Under the pieces are notes generated by a model. That model worked only from the letters and a program-made list of their open reading frames with translations. It did not search any database and was not told where the DNA came from. A stretch of DNA of 64,000 nucleotides from Hydra vulgaris (taxonomy: Eukaryota > Cnidaria > Hydrozoa > Anthoathecata > Hydridae): positions 63,289,501 to 63,353,500 of the forward strand of contig NC_088931.1 in the NCBI RefSeq assembly GCF_038396675.1, written 5' to 3'. The position numbers and the translations under genes were made by a program. Of the stretch, positions 1 through 11,700 are shown piece after piece (within the stretch, counting starts at the first letter, position 1; every line of letters starts with the position of its first letter).

Positions 1-1095
1 TTATCACACTGTTTATTATAGCTGTTCTACAGTAGCTGGTGAACTCAATGTTTGTACCATAGTTTATATGGGCCAGAGGGAAAAAAAAAGCTACATAAAG
101 TATAAAATGACTTTGCATACTCAGCATAAGTTTAGTTAAAGTTAAATTTTAGTTTCAAAATAAAAATCATACAGGAAATATGGTATGGAGTATTTCATAA
201 GTTCATAAATCCAAATTCACTAGTCACAACTTATTTAGATTATTAGATGTGTTTGAAGAGATTCACTTTCTTGCCAGCACTAATAAGCTCACAGGCTGAA
301 ATTAGTTTATACAACTGCAAGCCAAATTATTCATAGTTGAGATAATTTATTTCAAGTATTCAACAAAAATATTTCACGCATTTCAACTTAAATAAAACCA
401 GCGGCTGCCAAATCTACTGTTTAGTTAGTTACAGAAAAAAGTCAACTTTAACTTAAGAGTTTGAGTTAAACAATTTTAAAGTTAAAAATATAAGATATAA
501 AAAAAAGTAAATATAAAAAATATTTTCATGCAAATAGAACTTTGCAAACAGAACTTTAATTCAGACTCAGTCAATTATCTTGTTATGATAAAGAATGCTC
601 ACAACAACTCATAACCAAGTAAGGGTGAACAAAAAGCAGCAACAATTCCAGAGTATTACACATTCAAGCTCTAGATATCTCAGAAACCAAAACTAAAAAT
701 AGGTTAAATAATTTCAAAAATTTTTTCATGTTATGTTATGTCCTTTGAGTGTAAATCATGTGTAAAAAAGTTATTTTGAAACTTAAAAAAATTAAAAAAC
801 ATCTTTAAAATCAGTTAAAAAGCTTGGTGATGATCGCAACAGAAGTGTCAACAAGTTTAAAACTCAAAATCAAAATAATAAAATTAACTGAACATTCATA
901 TTTAGTTAAATTTGATAACTATTTTAGGTTAACAATATTTTATTATCACAGCATATTTGCAGTGGTTAGATTATTTAGTACCTTTAAAGATTATTTAGTA
1001 CCTTTAAATATCTTACTGCGTAAATATAGTAAAGTTTATCTCCTTTAAAGGTTTTTATTAAAATTTTGTTTTTCAGAATTTTATTTTTAACATTT
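1..1095. other. AT-rich non-coding stretch
   Basis: I see no supportable gene here. It presumably belongs to the long intron or downstream part of the minus-strand SLC35B3-like gene. The only local structure noticed is a 22-bp direct duplication around 964-1009 (attatttagtacctttaaa repeated). Short open frames in it show no family resemblance. Confidence 0.5.
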
Positions 1096-1790
1096 TTACT
1101 TCAAACAAGGCTGCAAGCAACCACTCTTAGAGTTGGAAGTTACTGGAAGAGAAAAGATGAATTTTATAAAAAAAGATTTCAAATTATATGAATTAGGAGA
1201 ACAAGAAGAAGGGAGAAAATTCCAAAGAACTGATGATCGAGGGGAAAAACTTGAAAAATAAGGATTTTTGGAGCACTTAGGAACAGTCGCAGTAAAAAGA
1301 TGAGACTTAATTGAATGACGTATAACACGAGAATGAATTTTAGTAGATGGTGTAAGAGACACTAGCTCTTTAGAGCAGTGCCCATTATAGTATTTATAGA
1401 AACAAGAACAAAGCAACATTACGATGATGTGACAATATTTAAAGGTTGGTTGCGAGAGCAGATACAACTATATTTACAATGCGTTTTTGCACCTTATCTA
1501 AAAGAGAAAGGATATCATTTAAAGATCTGCACCAGATATGGCAACAGTACTCCATACAAGGATGAATTTGAGGTTTATAGAAGATAAGAATAGAATCCAG
1601 AGTATAAAATTAGCAAGCACGATGCAACATTCGCATGTTAATTTGCAATGGATTTGATATATGGTTTCCAAGAAAGATTGGAAGTAAAAGTTAATCCTAG
1701 AAAAGGAAGGATAAATGATCAAGATTGTTACGATAACAATTAGCTGAAAAAAATTGAGTTTTTCTGAGTTAAAGTTCACCAACCACTGGT
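1096..1790 (-). pseudogene. Non-LTR retrotransposon (LINE) 3' end relic
   Basis: Read on the minus strand, 1467-1096 gives a frame with the pattern usual for the extreme C-terminus of Jockey/CR1-type reverse transcriptase ORFs: a VPKCSKNPYFSSFSPRSS segment followed by LWNFLPSSC and a basic/aromatic tail ending in GCLQPCLK. Further minus-strand sequence to about 1790 is compatible with more RT sequence but is broken. A related, more decayed copy starts near 2784, sharing the string gcaagcaaccact. No catalytic box is visible in this piece. Assignment to a clade is inference. Confidence 0.5.
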
Positions 1791-2466
1791 GTGTCTTAAC
1801 TCTTCTGCTAAATAACCAATCAGTTTAAATTTGCTATAGATTGTTACACATATTTTGAAAAGTGTTTTGCAATTTGACAAGTATTTTATCATTATTAGGG
1901 TTGAACTTTTTTTCGAAATTTTACCAGTAAATCATTAAAATTATGTCAGTAAATAATGATTTTCATTATACATATTATAAATCAATCAATTCATTTGAAA
2001 TCCCTAACTATGAAATTTTTTTTTTTTTTCTACCTTTGTGAATATTATTTTGTTCTAAAAAAAAGCTAACATTTTCAGGAGCAAAATTTTTATCACCCTT
2101 AGAAACGCACATATCATTTCTAATGTTAAGTATATTGTTTTCCTATACGTATATCAGAACTCCTCCATTGTAGAGAGACTGTTTGTCTCTCTAACAAAAA
2201 TCTAAAAAACAAAGACAATGAATAAAATTATTATGCTCAAAAATGCTTTAAAATATTTTACAAGGCTTGAAATAGCATGATCAGTCAATTAAAAATTTAA
2301 TTAAAGATTTAATAATCAATTTTCTATTAACTATGCTGTTGTTTGTTTCGTTTGGAAACTGATTCTGTTGGTTAAGTTTTGTCTGGACATTTTAAGAAAG
2401 ACACTACTTTCATGTGATGTATTTATTGTGACATTTATCAATCAATTAGATTTGCTTTTGGTCAAA

Positions 2467-2580
2467 ATGTCAGATGCTTGGAAACACTTCACCTTAATCA
2501 AAGAAAAAAAATTGACATGCAAAAATATATGGAAATATCAGTATATACTCAAGTTCCACAACTAGAATGTGGTATCACCT
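2467..2580 (+). pseudogene. hAT transposase relic, N-terminal BED-like part
   Basis: The frame opening at 2467 (MSDAWKHFTLIKEKKLTC) looks like the start of a BED zinc finger of a hAT transposase: aromatic/tryptophan start, basic stretch, then a Cys. It is cut at 2580 by another transposon whose target duplication (TATCACCT) lies at 2573-2580 and again at 4478-4485. The coding sense resumes after 4485 with a KHGI-like and Lys-rich linker. Together the pieces suggest one transposase gene split by a nested insertion. Stops and frameshifts show it is dead. Confidence 0.5.
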
Positions 2581-2783
2581 TAGTAAGTGACCGGGGCCCC
2601 GGCTAAAAATGAGACTTTTTTCAAACCCGACCCCGGCTTAAATATAAAATTTAGCAGGGGTTCATAGCCGAGCTAGAAAAAAAATTATAATACTTTATAT
2701 ATTATAATTTTATCCTTACATTTACTATTTATTAATTACTGGCATATATTTATATATTTTCAAACTCTAATTTACTTCCAACA

Positions 2784-3640
2784 AGATTGCAAGCAACCAC
2801 TATTAAGTTATGAGTTATTTTATAATAGAGAATAAGTAAAAATTCTAGGAAATGGTTAACTGAAGACTTGAACAATTGCAGATTGTATATAAAAGAAAAA
2901 CATGAAGATGGTTAATAGTTTAATGGTTTTTTTGATGTGCAAGGAAAAAAACTGGATTATTAAAAGTTTTTATAGCATGAAGGGACAGATATAGTAAAAG
3001 GTTGCATCTTGTTGAATAAAAAGCCAAGCAAGAATGAGTTTTGGTTTATCGTTATAGAGATGATAGCTCATTTGAGCATTGACCATGATTGTATTTGTAG
3101 AAAAAAGAATGAAATGCAACCTTACAACAATAAGAGAGTGGCTCAAGCTCGGCAGACAAAACAGGTCTAATTTATTATTACTTTTTTTTATGTTAATTCA
3201 CCTCCCAAAGGCTGAAAACGCCACTACAGTTGAGGAGGCTACTTAATTGCGGTTATAACCTCTCTCAACTATATAACTCCGAAACACAAACCTTGACAAC
3301 CAAGGCCACTGCGCAGAGAAACAAGTTGAGCGCAGTACTACCAAATGAAGATTTTTTGTCAAGATAAGAGTATAAAGTTGAGTCATCAACAAATAGAGTC
3401 ACTTTAGATGTTAAATTTTCATGAAGATTGGTATTTTAAAAAAGAAACAACACAGGATCAAAGATTTAAGGATACCAAAAAATATCTTGTGGTACCCTTA
3501 AAGTTACTTGAAATAAAGAGTGTAGGAGGAGAGTGTAGGAGAAGAGTATAGACCTTCAAGAATAACTTTATCACTGCAGTTAGTAAAAAATAATTTAATA
3601 ATCTCAAAACCTTTATATAAAAAAACTAATAACAGAGTGA
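2784..3640 (-). pseudogene. Second LINE relic, inside the hAT-type element
   Basis: 2784 onwards resembles the LINE tail at 1096-1467 (shared gcaagcaaccact, similar layout of the A/G-rich plus strand). Around 3420-3500 the minus strand reads like the residual region around the RT GVPQG box (caccacaag..., very decayed). A SINE-like segment interrupts it at about 3196-3345. No long frame survives. Confidence 0.35.
3196..3345 (-). repeat. SINE-like repeat, antisense
   Basis: The segment near 3315-3340 (gcgcagagaaacaagttg) is the reverse complement of the body following the tRNA-like head at 30829-30915 (caacttgtttctctgcacag). It therefore seems to be an antisense copy of the same short repeat family. 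The tRNA-like head in this copy is too decayed to draw boxes with confidence. Confidence 0.4.
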
Positions 3641-4223
3641 AGACTAATTATAGGATAGTTGGAGAGATCAAAGTGTTTTCTAGAATTTTGAAAAATTGGA
3701 ACCACTTAATTAGCACTTTTTAAAAATTAAATATTATTAAATATTATATAATTAATAAGATTAAATGTTAGACTTACTTTAGTTGATGACATTGTTGAAG
3801 ACTAATCAAAAGTCTCTAGAACCTAACATCTGATATAAGATACAAGATTTAGTAAACTTAGAATAACAGAGCTTAACATCAGGCAGGACCTTTTTACATT
3901 TGCTTCTTAGAATAATAAAAAGACATTCGTTCTTAAGAGAGATGTTCTTGTAAAAAAATGGAATAAATGATTAATAAAGCAACTGCTGAAGATGATGAAA
4001 AATATAAAGTAGAATGAGGTTTGACTCAAAATTTAAGAGTAGCAATAAAGGCTTCCAAACATTTAGTCCACAAGGAATAAAAGCTTTTGAGATGCGCCTT
4101 ATGCATACATAATAAGGACATAAACTTATATGTTTGCTATTTATTTAGATGCTGGCATACAATATCCTTTCATGTTTATATAAACTTTAGTATTTATATG
4201 ATGTATTCTTTGCCAAAGGAGAA

Positions 4224-4284
<61 letters not shown>
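4224..4284 (+). repeat. (GAT)n microsatellite
   Basis: About twenty uninterrupted GAT/ATG triplets. It makes open frames of poly-Met (plus) and poly-His (minus), neither of which is a gene. Confidence 0.95.
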
Positions 4285-4286
<2 letters not shown>

Positions 4287-4485
4287 GATTATGATGATCA
4301 TGTTGATTATAATGATATTTATATATGCATATATACACAAAATATAACATGAATTTTGAATTAAAAATATATACTTTAGGATGTATAAATGTTTATGCAG
4401 CCGCGGTCACAAACCCGGCCCCGGCTATATTTTATTAAACCTGGCCTCGGTCAAATATCAACCCCGGTCGTTTACTATATCACCT

Positions 4486-5270
4486 AGACAAAAAGCATGG
4501 AATCTAAAAACAAGCACAAAAAAAAGTTAACAGCAAAAGCTGCAACAGAATTAAAAAAGTCTAAGATTTCAACTTTTTTTCCAAGGCAACCAATTGAAGA
4601 AGTAATTTTAAGACAAGCGCTAATGGATAGTCTTAATTTCCATGCCAATGTTAATAGTTTTTTCATTCGATCTGCAATGTGTGAAAAAGGTTATGATTTT
4701 CCCAAAAATTAAATGCAACCAATCCAGTCAGTTAAAAAGTTTGCAAATGGCATGAAAAATGACCTTAAAAACAATTTAAAATTTTTATTGAGCATTGGAA
4801 AACGATTTTCAATTACACTGGATGAGTACACTTCTGTGAAAAATCCAAGGTAGATGAACATTAATATTCATCAAAAATACATATACTGAAATCTGGGCTT
4901 GACTCAAATTTCTGGATCTCTGCCAGCTGAAAAAGTGGCAGAATTTGGATTGAACATTGGTGGCAACATTGTCTGCTCAGCTATGGATGGCTTTCATGAT
5001 GGTTAAGTTTGGAAAACTGGTTCAAACTGAGCATCAAACATGTTACACCCATGGAATGCATTTGGAATTTCAAGAAGTGCTGTACAAGAAGCCAACCCAA
5101 GAAATTGATAACAGCATATTTCAAGTAACAAGATGAAGTCAGCAGTGATGAATCTGAATCAGATACAGTTGATGCTGCTATGAATAAAAACATTCCCAGG
5201 CCTTGTTACAAAGTGTTATGCAGCTCGCATCTTACCTGCAAAAAAGCGATTTGCCTACAAATTCAGCAGT
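4486..5270 (+). pseudogene. hAT transposase relic, central part
   Basis: After the nested element the sense resumes with a Lys-rich linker and ISTFFPRQP (4497-4712), then FSITLDEYTSVKNPR, NLGLTQISGSLPAEKVAE and an ivCSAMDG segment, and after a frameshift near 5000 KLVQTEHQTCYTHGMHL. These match the order seen in hAT transposases of the ZBED-like group (first catalytic Asp in the LDEYTS region, then the TDGA-type and CYTHGMHL motifs). There are at least four in-frame stops and one frameshift, so it cannot make a working protein. Confidence 0.65.
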
Positions 5271-6600
5271 TTTGCGTTACGCAAAAACTTTTATCTTTAA
5301 TAATATTTAAATTATCTTTTGATACCGCTTACGTGACGTTTATTTAGAAGAAATAAAGTCGTAAAGTAAAAGCATTTAACCGCAATTGTAAACTAATAGA
5401 TTTTTTGTTAAAGAAACAGTTTGTGTAATAATTTTTTTGTTGTTGTTAAAGAAAATAAAGTATTTTAAGTTTAAACTTTTCATCATATTTAATTTTAAGT
5501 TTTATAATTCATAAGTTTTTATCTTTCATTCACAAGTAATGCTCATTTTATATGTAATGATTTTTATTTATTTATTTATAGTTTTAAAACAATTATTTTT
5601 TTCTTCATCCCTTTAAGAAAGTACTAATCATGAGCTGTTTATTAAAATATTTCCTCATCATCAATTGTCAAGACCCAGTTTCACAAGTTGTATGGGAATG
5701 GGTTTGTTGCCCCCCCCCCCCATATAAAAAGAGGGGAGTTAACATTCGACTAACAGTTAAAAAATTTTTTTGAGACATTCAACACTTTTGAAGGATTCAA
5801 TCTCCTGGTTTTATTCCTAAAATCGCCCCTGGCTGGACCTGTCGGTGATATGTTAGAGAATTTAGTTGTTCAAATTTTTTTTTTTTGAATATTTACCAAT
5901 GTTGAAGTTTTTTTTTTGCATACATGTTTTCATTATCATTAATTATTTTAGATTGATCATAGAAAGAACAGTGATTAGAAACAATCAACTAGTTTATGAG
6001 CAGCAGACAATTATTTACTAGTCAAGTTCTTTAAAAAACTTTGTTGATAGATTTTTTGCTTTGTTTAAGCATTGATTAAAACTGTAAAGTAGTATGAAAC
6101 TATAATTATATTATATAAATAATTGAAACTTGTAACTACTATTAGAGAGAAAGAAAATGATTGTTTTATTTCTTATAATTTCAAACCAAAATGGTGTGAG
6201 ATAACTTAAAACTTATATTGGGTCAAGGCAGACGACGCGGTTTTCGAAGTGGGTATGGGGGGGACCTTGACACACTCCCTTATATGAAAAAAATCGTCAA
6301 TTTATAGGTCAATTTCTTAAAAAAAAGGGCCTCTAAAGAAAAAGTGGTGGTTGGTCGGAGAGGAGGTATGTGTCCCCCCTTCCTCTCGGTGTTGTCAGGT
6401 TAGGTTGCACTGCACTAAATCTCGCAAATAGTTATTGAAAATACATTGTATCAACCACGGAATCGAATCAATCATTTCTTGTTTAAGTAGATTTATATTT
6501 AGACTGTTTGGAAGTTATTGTCTCAGCTTCAAAAAATTTCAAAAAAAAGTTATTACCTTACAAAATTCCGACAACTAATTAACGAACTTTAATAGAAATA
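5271..6600. other. Repeat-rich spacer between hAT fragments
   Basis: No gene is recognisable. It includes a run of 14 C at about 5710-5723 and GC-richer patches (5800-5850, 6225-6420). Whether this is a further insertion into the hAT relic is unclear; I could not find matching ends or a target duplication. Confidence 0.4.
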
Positions 6601-6615
6601 GACGATAAAATAAAA

Positions 6616-7298
6616 TCAATTGGGGAAGAAGATGAACTTTATGACAGCTTTGTAATTCACTATTTGGTCACTGATCAATATGAAATTAAAGGTTCCTTTC
6701 AAAGAGCTGGTGATAAACGAAAACACCCCAAAAATCGTTCTTAGATTAATGTAGTAATGAAGATGAATAACTTTGATCAAGAAAAAACAATTCAAAAAAT
6801 GCATGAAATTAAAAGTGATTTTTCATAAAATTCATGAATTACTTTCAAGTAGATTTCAAGATCTCTCTCATGAATTTTCCATTTACAGAAGTATGAAATT
6901 TATTGATCCAATACATTGGATAGCTGAAGAGAAAGACTCGGGAGTGATGCAAATCAAGTTAATTAGTGACCATATCCGGATCGAACTCAGAAGTCGAGAG
7001 AACTTTTAGTATTGTCACAAACATATTAGCAGATAAACGCCTAATAATGAACCACAACACACTTGCCGATTGTGCCATAATTCTCAGCAACAAAAGTCTT
7101 TGGTCAAAACATAAATACAATAATATTATTGACCTATTGTTGTTAAAGTATATGAAAAAACAAAGAAAATCTGACATCGGTGATTCAAACAAAGTTAAAA
7201 TAGCAAATATTCAAGATATACAAACATGCAGCGATACTGATGACGTAGACAGCAAAGATGATATGCTAGCAGAAAATCTTAAGGAATTAAATATATAA
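6616..7298 (+). pseudogene. hAT transposase C-terminal (dimerisation) relic
   Basis: The frame 6966-7298 carries SEVERTFSIVTNILADKRLI followed by MNHNTLADCAIILSN, the typical C-terminal hAT dimerisation segment (variant of sNs.vERtFS...KRn.l). The frame 6773-7009 immediately upstream belongs to the same protein and is joined to it by a frameshift near 6970. The end is acidic (DTDDVDSKDD). It could be the tail of the same copy as 4486-5270; orientation and order agree, but the intervening 1.3 kb is unexplained. Confidence 0.6.
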
Positions 7299-8114
7299 AT
7301 TCCTTTTAAATATGTAAATTATCAAAACAACATAGCCATCTGAATTTATTATATCATTTTTTTATTAATTACTTTTTATATTAATTTTACTAATTAATTT
7401 AAGGATTTTTTTTCTTTTTGGAATACCTAGTGAAAGATTTTTTAAGATTTTGGAGTCCTAGGGCCAGGGATGTGGAGTCCCAAAAAAGATTCTGGCTTTA
7501 AAGCTCCATTATTTCCTGGTGTCTGGGAGCTCTAAAAAGATTGAGTGACTTATGATTTGCAATAGGAAAAAAAATTCATGAGATTTAATGACTTTAAACT
7601 TATTTTTTTTAGTCCGGAATCCTAGAGTCTTTGGCGCAATTATACATAAGGATTCTGGGCTCAAAACTTGATTGTTTTTCAAACCTAATAGTTTTAATTT
7701 TTTCCATAAAAGTAGCTCAAAAACCTTCTTATATTTTTGGAGCTCCTAGATACAAAAAACCAAGAAAAAATAATCATTTTGTGACTTTTAAATACATGGT
7801 CCTGCATTCCTGCCTAAGACCTAATGACATTATTTTTTTTGGAGGAAGGGAGGGGGGATACTCTAATCCACAAACCACAGCACTGGTTCTATGGTACCTT
7901 GGAGTTGCTTTAACTGCTATTTTAAAAGTTTTTTTAAATTAAATGCCTATGTTTATGTAAACCTAAACCAGTATCTAAACTTGATTCAAAATAAAACTAC
8001 AAACTTCTAGTTCAATCTATTTTTAATATATATTAATAACTAAATGAATAAATAAAATGAACAAAAATTAAAAAAAAAAGATATACTATCTAAATTAAAT
8101 TTAAAAAATCAAAC
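7299..8114. other. Non-coding, intron of the SLC35B3-like gene
   Basis: No gene seen. The plus frame at 7631-7942 has no family resemblance. Segments such as ggagtcctagggccaggg near 7450 look like old dispersed repeats. Confidence 0.4.
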
Positions 8115-8239
8115 CTTCTTTCCTTTTCTTCTTCCAAAAATATTGATTGAAGAAAAGCTAATATTGTATAGATAGCAAATTGCACTAATGTTAAGTACCA
8201 TCCGTATGGTTTGAATAACGGTATACTGAACAAAAACTC
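8115..8239 (-). CDS. SLC35B3-like exon 2 (125 nt)
   Basis: Preceded on the minus strand by the acceptor ttatttcag (AG at 8241-8240) and followed by the donor GTTTGA at 8114-8109. It begins in phase 0 with EFLFSIP and ends with two bases of an Arg codon (phase 2). It includes the second membrane segment (YGWYLTLVQFAIYTILAF). Confidence 0.75.
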
Positions 8240-9645
8240 CTGAAATAATATTAAAAATGTAACAATTTTAAAACAAAATAGAAAAAAATATATTCTTTTA
8301 AAAATTTTTAAACAAATATTTAAAAAATAAGTAAATATTAGTGTTAAATGTATTCCATAACTACTTCCTAAATGTTTCATTACTTTTGCTAGTGGACCAC
8401 TACCACAGGAGATGGTAATCTTTTTTATTATTATTTGCTTTCCTTTTTCTCAATCATTTGTTTACTTGAAATGACTAATCTTTAAAAGGATCTTCTAATT
8501 TTTTGACCAGAGATGAAAAAATCATATAGTTCCAGATATTTTGTCTAACTTTTGGTATTTTATGTTAATAAAGATATTTTGTGTTGTTCCTGATGTTTTG
8601 GGTCATTTGTTTAGTTCTTGATATTTCATTTTTTTTGCACTGTTGTATTATAAAATTTTCTATTTTAACAAAGACTTAGGTTTAGGAGATTCGCTTACAA
8701 AAAAAAATATCACCTGCTCATGGTAGGGGATAAAGTAGCAGAGGTTAGATATGTCTTTATAATTTAATTAAATTTGATTTAAACTGATTTAACTAACTGA
8801 AGACTTAATGGGCAAATAAATGTACTGTATTTTACTGAGTTTTGTAATTAGACAGTAGTAGTTGAAAAAAAAAATTTAAAAATCTTTTCGCATTTATTCT
8901 TCATACTATTCGCCAAAGTGTTTTAGCTGATTTTCTTAAGTTTTACATTGCATACAATATTTTATACAGCTTTCAACAAGATTACCAAGTTTTTAATAAA
9001 AACTTAGTACTCTTTATGAACTTTTTTTGATACAGTTGATAGCAATATAAGCAATTAGAAAGAAAATAAAAATTTAACAAAATTTTTATTTATTTAAATT
9101 AAAAATATAACAAAAAAATTATTTGTACAATATTTTTGCTCAATAGTTTTTTGTCTCTGTCAAAGTAAACATCTTATGAGGTCTGAGTTTAAAGTCTTTG
9201 GTAAAAAAATAAAAAAATTAAAATTATGCAATATTTGAACCTGTCAAAAGAAGAGTTCTGGGGAAACATAAAAATAATTTTTTTAATTAACATCTATATA
9301 AAGGAAACATTTAGATATAAGACCATAAAGCCATATAATATCCTTATTGTACTTTTTCACATGGTAACTTAAATAAATAATACACTGATAGATCGTGACT
9401 TGACTTAAATAAACAATTATTTAATTAGCAATTTTATCAACTCATAATCAAAATCTTATTTGTGTATAATTATATACAAAGCATACTTGAAAATAGCCAT
9501 ATGGAAGATAACATAAAAACACTCCACCGACACAGAGAATGAATTGAAAACTAATTGATAACTTTGATATATCAAAATTAAACAATAATAGCTTTTTATC
9601 TATATGAGCTTCAATCTTCGGATTGTACACAGAAGAAATTATCAT
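8115..9645 (-). CDS. SLC35B3-like PAPS/nucleotide-sugar transporter, N-terminal part (partial gene)
   Basis: Two exons on the minus strand, 9645-9487 and 8239-8115, join in phase and encode about 94 residues. The joined protein reads IDKKLLLFNFDISKL, QFILCVGGVFLCYLPYGYFQ, then EFLFSIPLFKPYGWYLTLVQ and ends in a charged EEEKERR. From family knowledge this matches the start of SLC35B3 (PAPST2), a Golgi antiporter bringing the sulfate donor PAPS into the lumen; the YGY.QE and KPYGWYLTLVQF strings are characteristic, and the first two membrane segments are present. The ATG at 9645-9643 is taken as start because it opens the exon frame and gives a plausible short cytosolic tail. I could not find the remaining exons (GYLNYPTQ region and beyond), so the gene must run left out of the window, making the second intron at least 8.1 kb. 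SLC35B2 is the main alternative. Confidence 0.75.
8240..9486 (-). other. Intron 1 of the SLC35B3-like gene
   Basis: About 1.25 kb, bounded by GT (minus 9486) and AG (minus 8240). AT-rich, no embedded gene seen. Confidence 0.65.
9487..9645 (-). CDS. SLC35B3-like exon 1 (53 codons)
   Basis: Starts at ATG 9645 and ends phase 0 at 9487 before the donor gtatgc (minus strand, 9486 downward). It contains the first membrane segment (SFQFILCVGGVFLCYLPYG) and stops exactly at the Q of the conserved YGYxQE. Confidence 0.7.
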
Positions 9646-9954
9646 GCTGATGAGTTTATTAACTTTAATAAGTTTAAATAAATATTTTAAATAATAATAT
9701 AATTTTTAATATTTTAATTCAAGTAAAGAACTATAGTTATTTTTGCTGCCGAACAGTGGTATTATTTACGATTTGCTGCCACTAAAATACTTATGCGTAC
9801 GTGAGCAGAGTGGTTTTAAACATTTTATTGTTTAAATTTGATCCAATGTAACTTTTTATACAATTAAAAGCCGCAAATAAAAATTTGTTGTCATAGAAAT
9901 AGATTTAGTTGGTAAAAAATTTTTTGCTTTTTTATCTACCATAAGTGACCGAAA

Positions 9955-10090
9955 AAACCGGAAAAATAATCTGAGCCAGACACCTCACACTTAAATTGCG
10001 GGTATCCGGGGAAAACTATGTCAGTTTTTCCCGGATACTGTGCCAGGTACACGGCCTAGATTATTCCGGCGGCTTTCCCGGATACTCGGA
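9955..10090. repeat. Foldback repeat
   Basis: Inner arms gtatccgggga (near 10004) and the complementary tttttcccggatac (near 10025) form a hairpin. Outer segments ggaaaaataatctgagcc and tagattattccgg also pair imperfectly. The GC-rich arms stand out from the AT-rich surroundings; it is probably a small inverted-repeat element. Confidence 0.5.
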
Positions 10091-10184
10091 ATGTATGGAT
10101 TTTTTTTAGACACTTTTCTTTTTAAGTTTTCTCACTTTATACTATCTTCTGGACAACCTTTATTACACTTTATTATGCATAATA

Positions 10185-10400
10185 AAGCAGTCGTGCCATT
10201 GTGGTTAGAGCGCTTGCTTTATAGGCAAACGTGGCACTTGCTTTAGAAGCAAGAGATCTAGGGTTCAACGCGAGCTCTGGGGATACGTTGCGTCATAGAT
10301 AAGGAAGAAGGCAATAACTTTTTAGTTAAATGCAGAGTGACAAGTGCCTAACAGTCTTGTCATGGAGCACTTAAAACAAAATATAGAAGGTATAACACAG
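10185..10400 (+). repeat. tRNA-derived SINE, diverged copy
   Basis: The head gtcgtgccattgtggttaga plus gcgc fits a tRNA A box (TGGxxAGxxGG-like), and gggttcaacgcg at about 10260 fits a B box. The downstream cagtcttgtcatggagcac resembles the body of the better copies at 39422 and 63371. The spacing between boxes is enlarged, so it is a diverged SINE rather than a working tRNA. Confidence 0.5.
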
Positions 10401-11573
10401 CTGCTTCACGGTGAACATACGGCTTCTTGTTATCTTTTAAATACCTACTAAGAGTAGGATTGTCAGACTCTGGCTTTTACGGAGGAGAATACAGCGCCAA
10501 ACCTGTAAAAATAAATTTTGCTACTGTGTTCGCCTTCGTAAAAGCCAAACATCTGGTAACCCAAACTAAGGAGGTGTCACTAAAACTTATACAACTTTTG
10601 AAATAAGGATGATAATTTTTTCTGCAAAAAGATTAAAAATACTAATAAAATATTTTTAATCTTTTTAATTTATCTGGTGACATTCAATTATAAATCAAAT
10701 TGATTTATCGAAATTCTGCGCGTTTCTTCGAGGTTTTGGAAGATAAACTTTAATAATTTAATATTACTTTTAAGCAAAAATAATCAGAAAACATATGTTT
10801 CCAATATTTATTATTTAATGGATTAATTTTAAAACAAAAAAAGGTTTACTCAAGATTAATGTGAACCAAAAAAAAGATTGTTTAGGTCAGACAACAAAGT
10901 CGCAAAACATATTAAATGTTTTAAAAGGGGTTTACCTGGAAATTAAAGAAACTTTTTTTTTTTGTTTTTTGTTTTTTATTAAAACTTTACAAATACGTGA
11001 TCATAAATATAAACTGATTCGTTTACAATGTATAAAATGAAATATCGTACCTCTAGTAGAAACTTTTTTCAGTACAAATAATAAATTTAGCACAAATAAT
11101 AAATATAAAAAAGTAACGCTATTCAAAGAACAGGGGAAACTTGCAGAAGACCATGTGGTCTTGTCATCAAAAAACCACTTTTAGTTGCGATATTTCTATA
11201 TACTGAATTTATTAAAAAATTTCAGTCTAGCAAAGTCTCATAGTGGCACATATAAAAAGCTATTAGGTAATAGAAAAGAAGAAAAGAGCTGTATTTGATA
11301 CACATAAATATATAATTACATGACTTGTTATACTTAATATATTGACAGACATGTACGAAATATAAATAAAATCTAACATATACTTTGCTTTGAAGTAAAT
11401 TTTTTTTTTTTTTGAGTTATTTGTTTCAATATACGCTCGAAAAATTGTTTATGTCTAGAACAGGTTTTTTAAATAGTACTTTCAGTGAATTTGGGTAATG
11501 TAATTTTGTAATTGTAGTATTTTTAGAAATTAATTTGTTGTAGAGGTAACGACCGCGATACGAAATAGAGAAA

Positions 11574-11700
11574 ACAATAACAACAACAACAACAACAACA
11601 ACAACTACAGTGATAACAATAATAATATTAACAACATTAACAATAATAATATTAACAACATTAACAATAATAATATTAACAACATTAACAATAATAAGAG
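11574..11700 (+). repeat. (AAC)n run and 24-bp tandem array
   Basis: An AAC triplet run (about 11574-11605) is followed by just over three units of a 24-bp repeat, aataatattaacaacattaac plus aata, at about 11614-11695. It lies roughly 100 bp outside the left end of the 11791-14044 element. Confidence 0.85.

Larger units (their letters stand above)
2573..4485. mobile_element. Non-autonomous hAT-type element with 8-bp target duplication
   Basis: The element spans 2581-4477. Its ends are imperfect inverted repeats: 2581-2596 (tagtaagtgaccgggg) and 4462-4477 (ccccggtcgtttacta), 14 of 16 positions matching. It is flanked on both sides by the same 8 bp, TATCACCT (2573-2580 and 4478-4485), the target duplication length typical of hAT transposons. 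Subterminal GC-rich ccccggc motifs recur inside both ends (near 2597 and 4410-4470), standing out against the AT-rich host. No transposase is visible inside; it carries a LINE relic (about 2784-3640), an antisense SINE-like segment (about 3196-3345) and an ATG microsatellite. Confidence 0.8.
9646..11570. other. Intergenic region with a foldback and a SINE
   Basis: This stretch lies upstream of the transporter's start codon, so it should contain its promoter; I see no reliable core element. It holds a foldback at about 9955-10090, a tRNA-derived SINE at about 10185-10400, and an imperfect inverted pair around 10465-10550 (ggcttttacgg / cgtaaaagcc). Otherwise AT-rich and gene-free. Confidence 0.5.

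Noticed and set aside
4087..4350. Poly-Met and poly-His frames on opposite strands
   Set aside because: Products of a GAT triplet run without any other protein feature.
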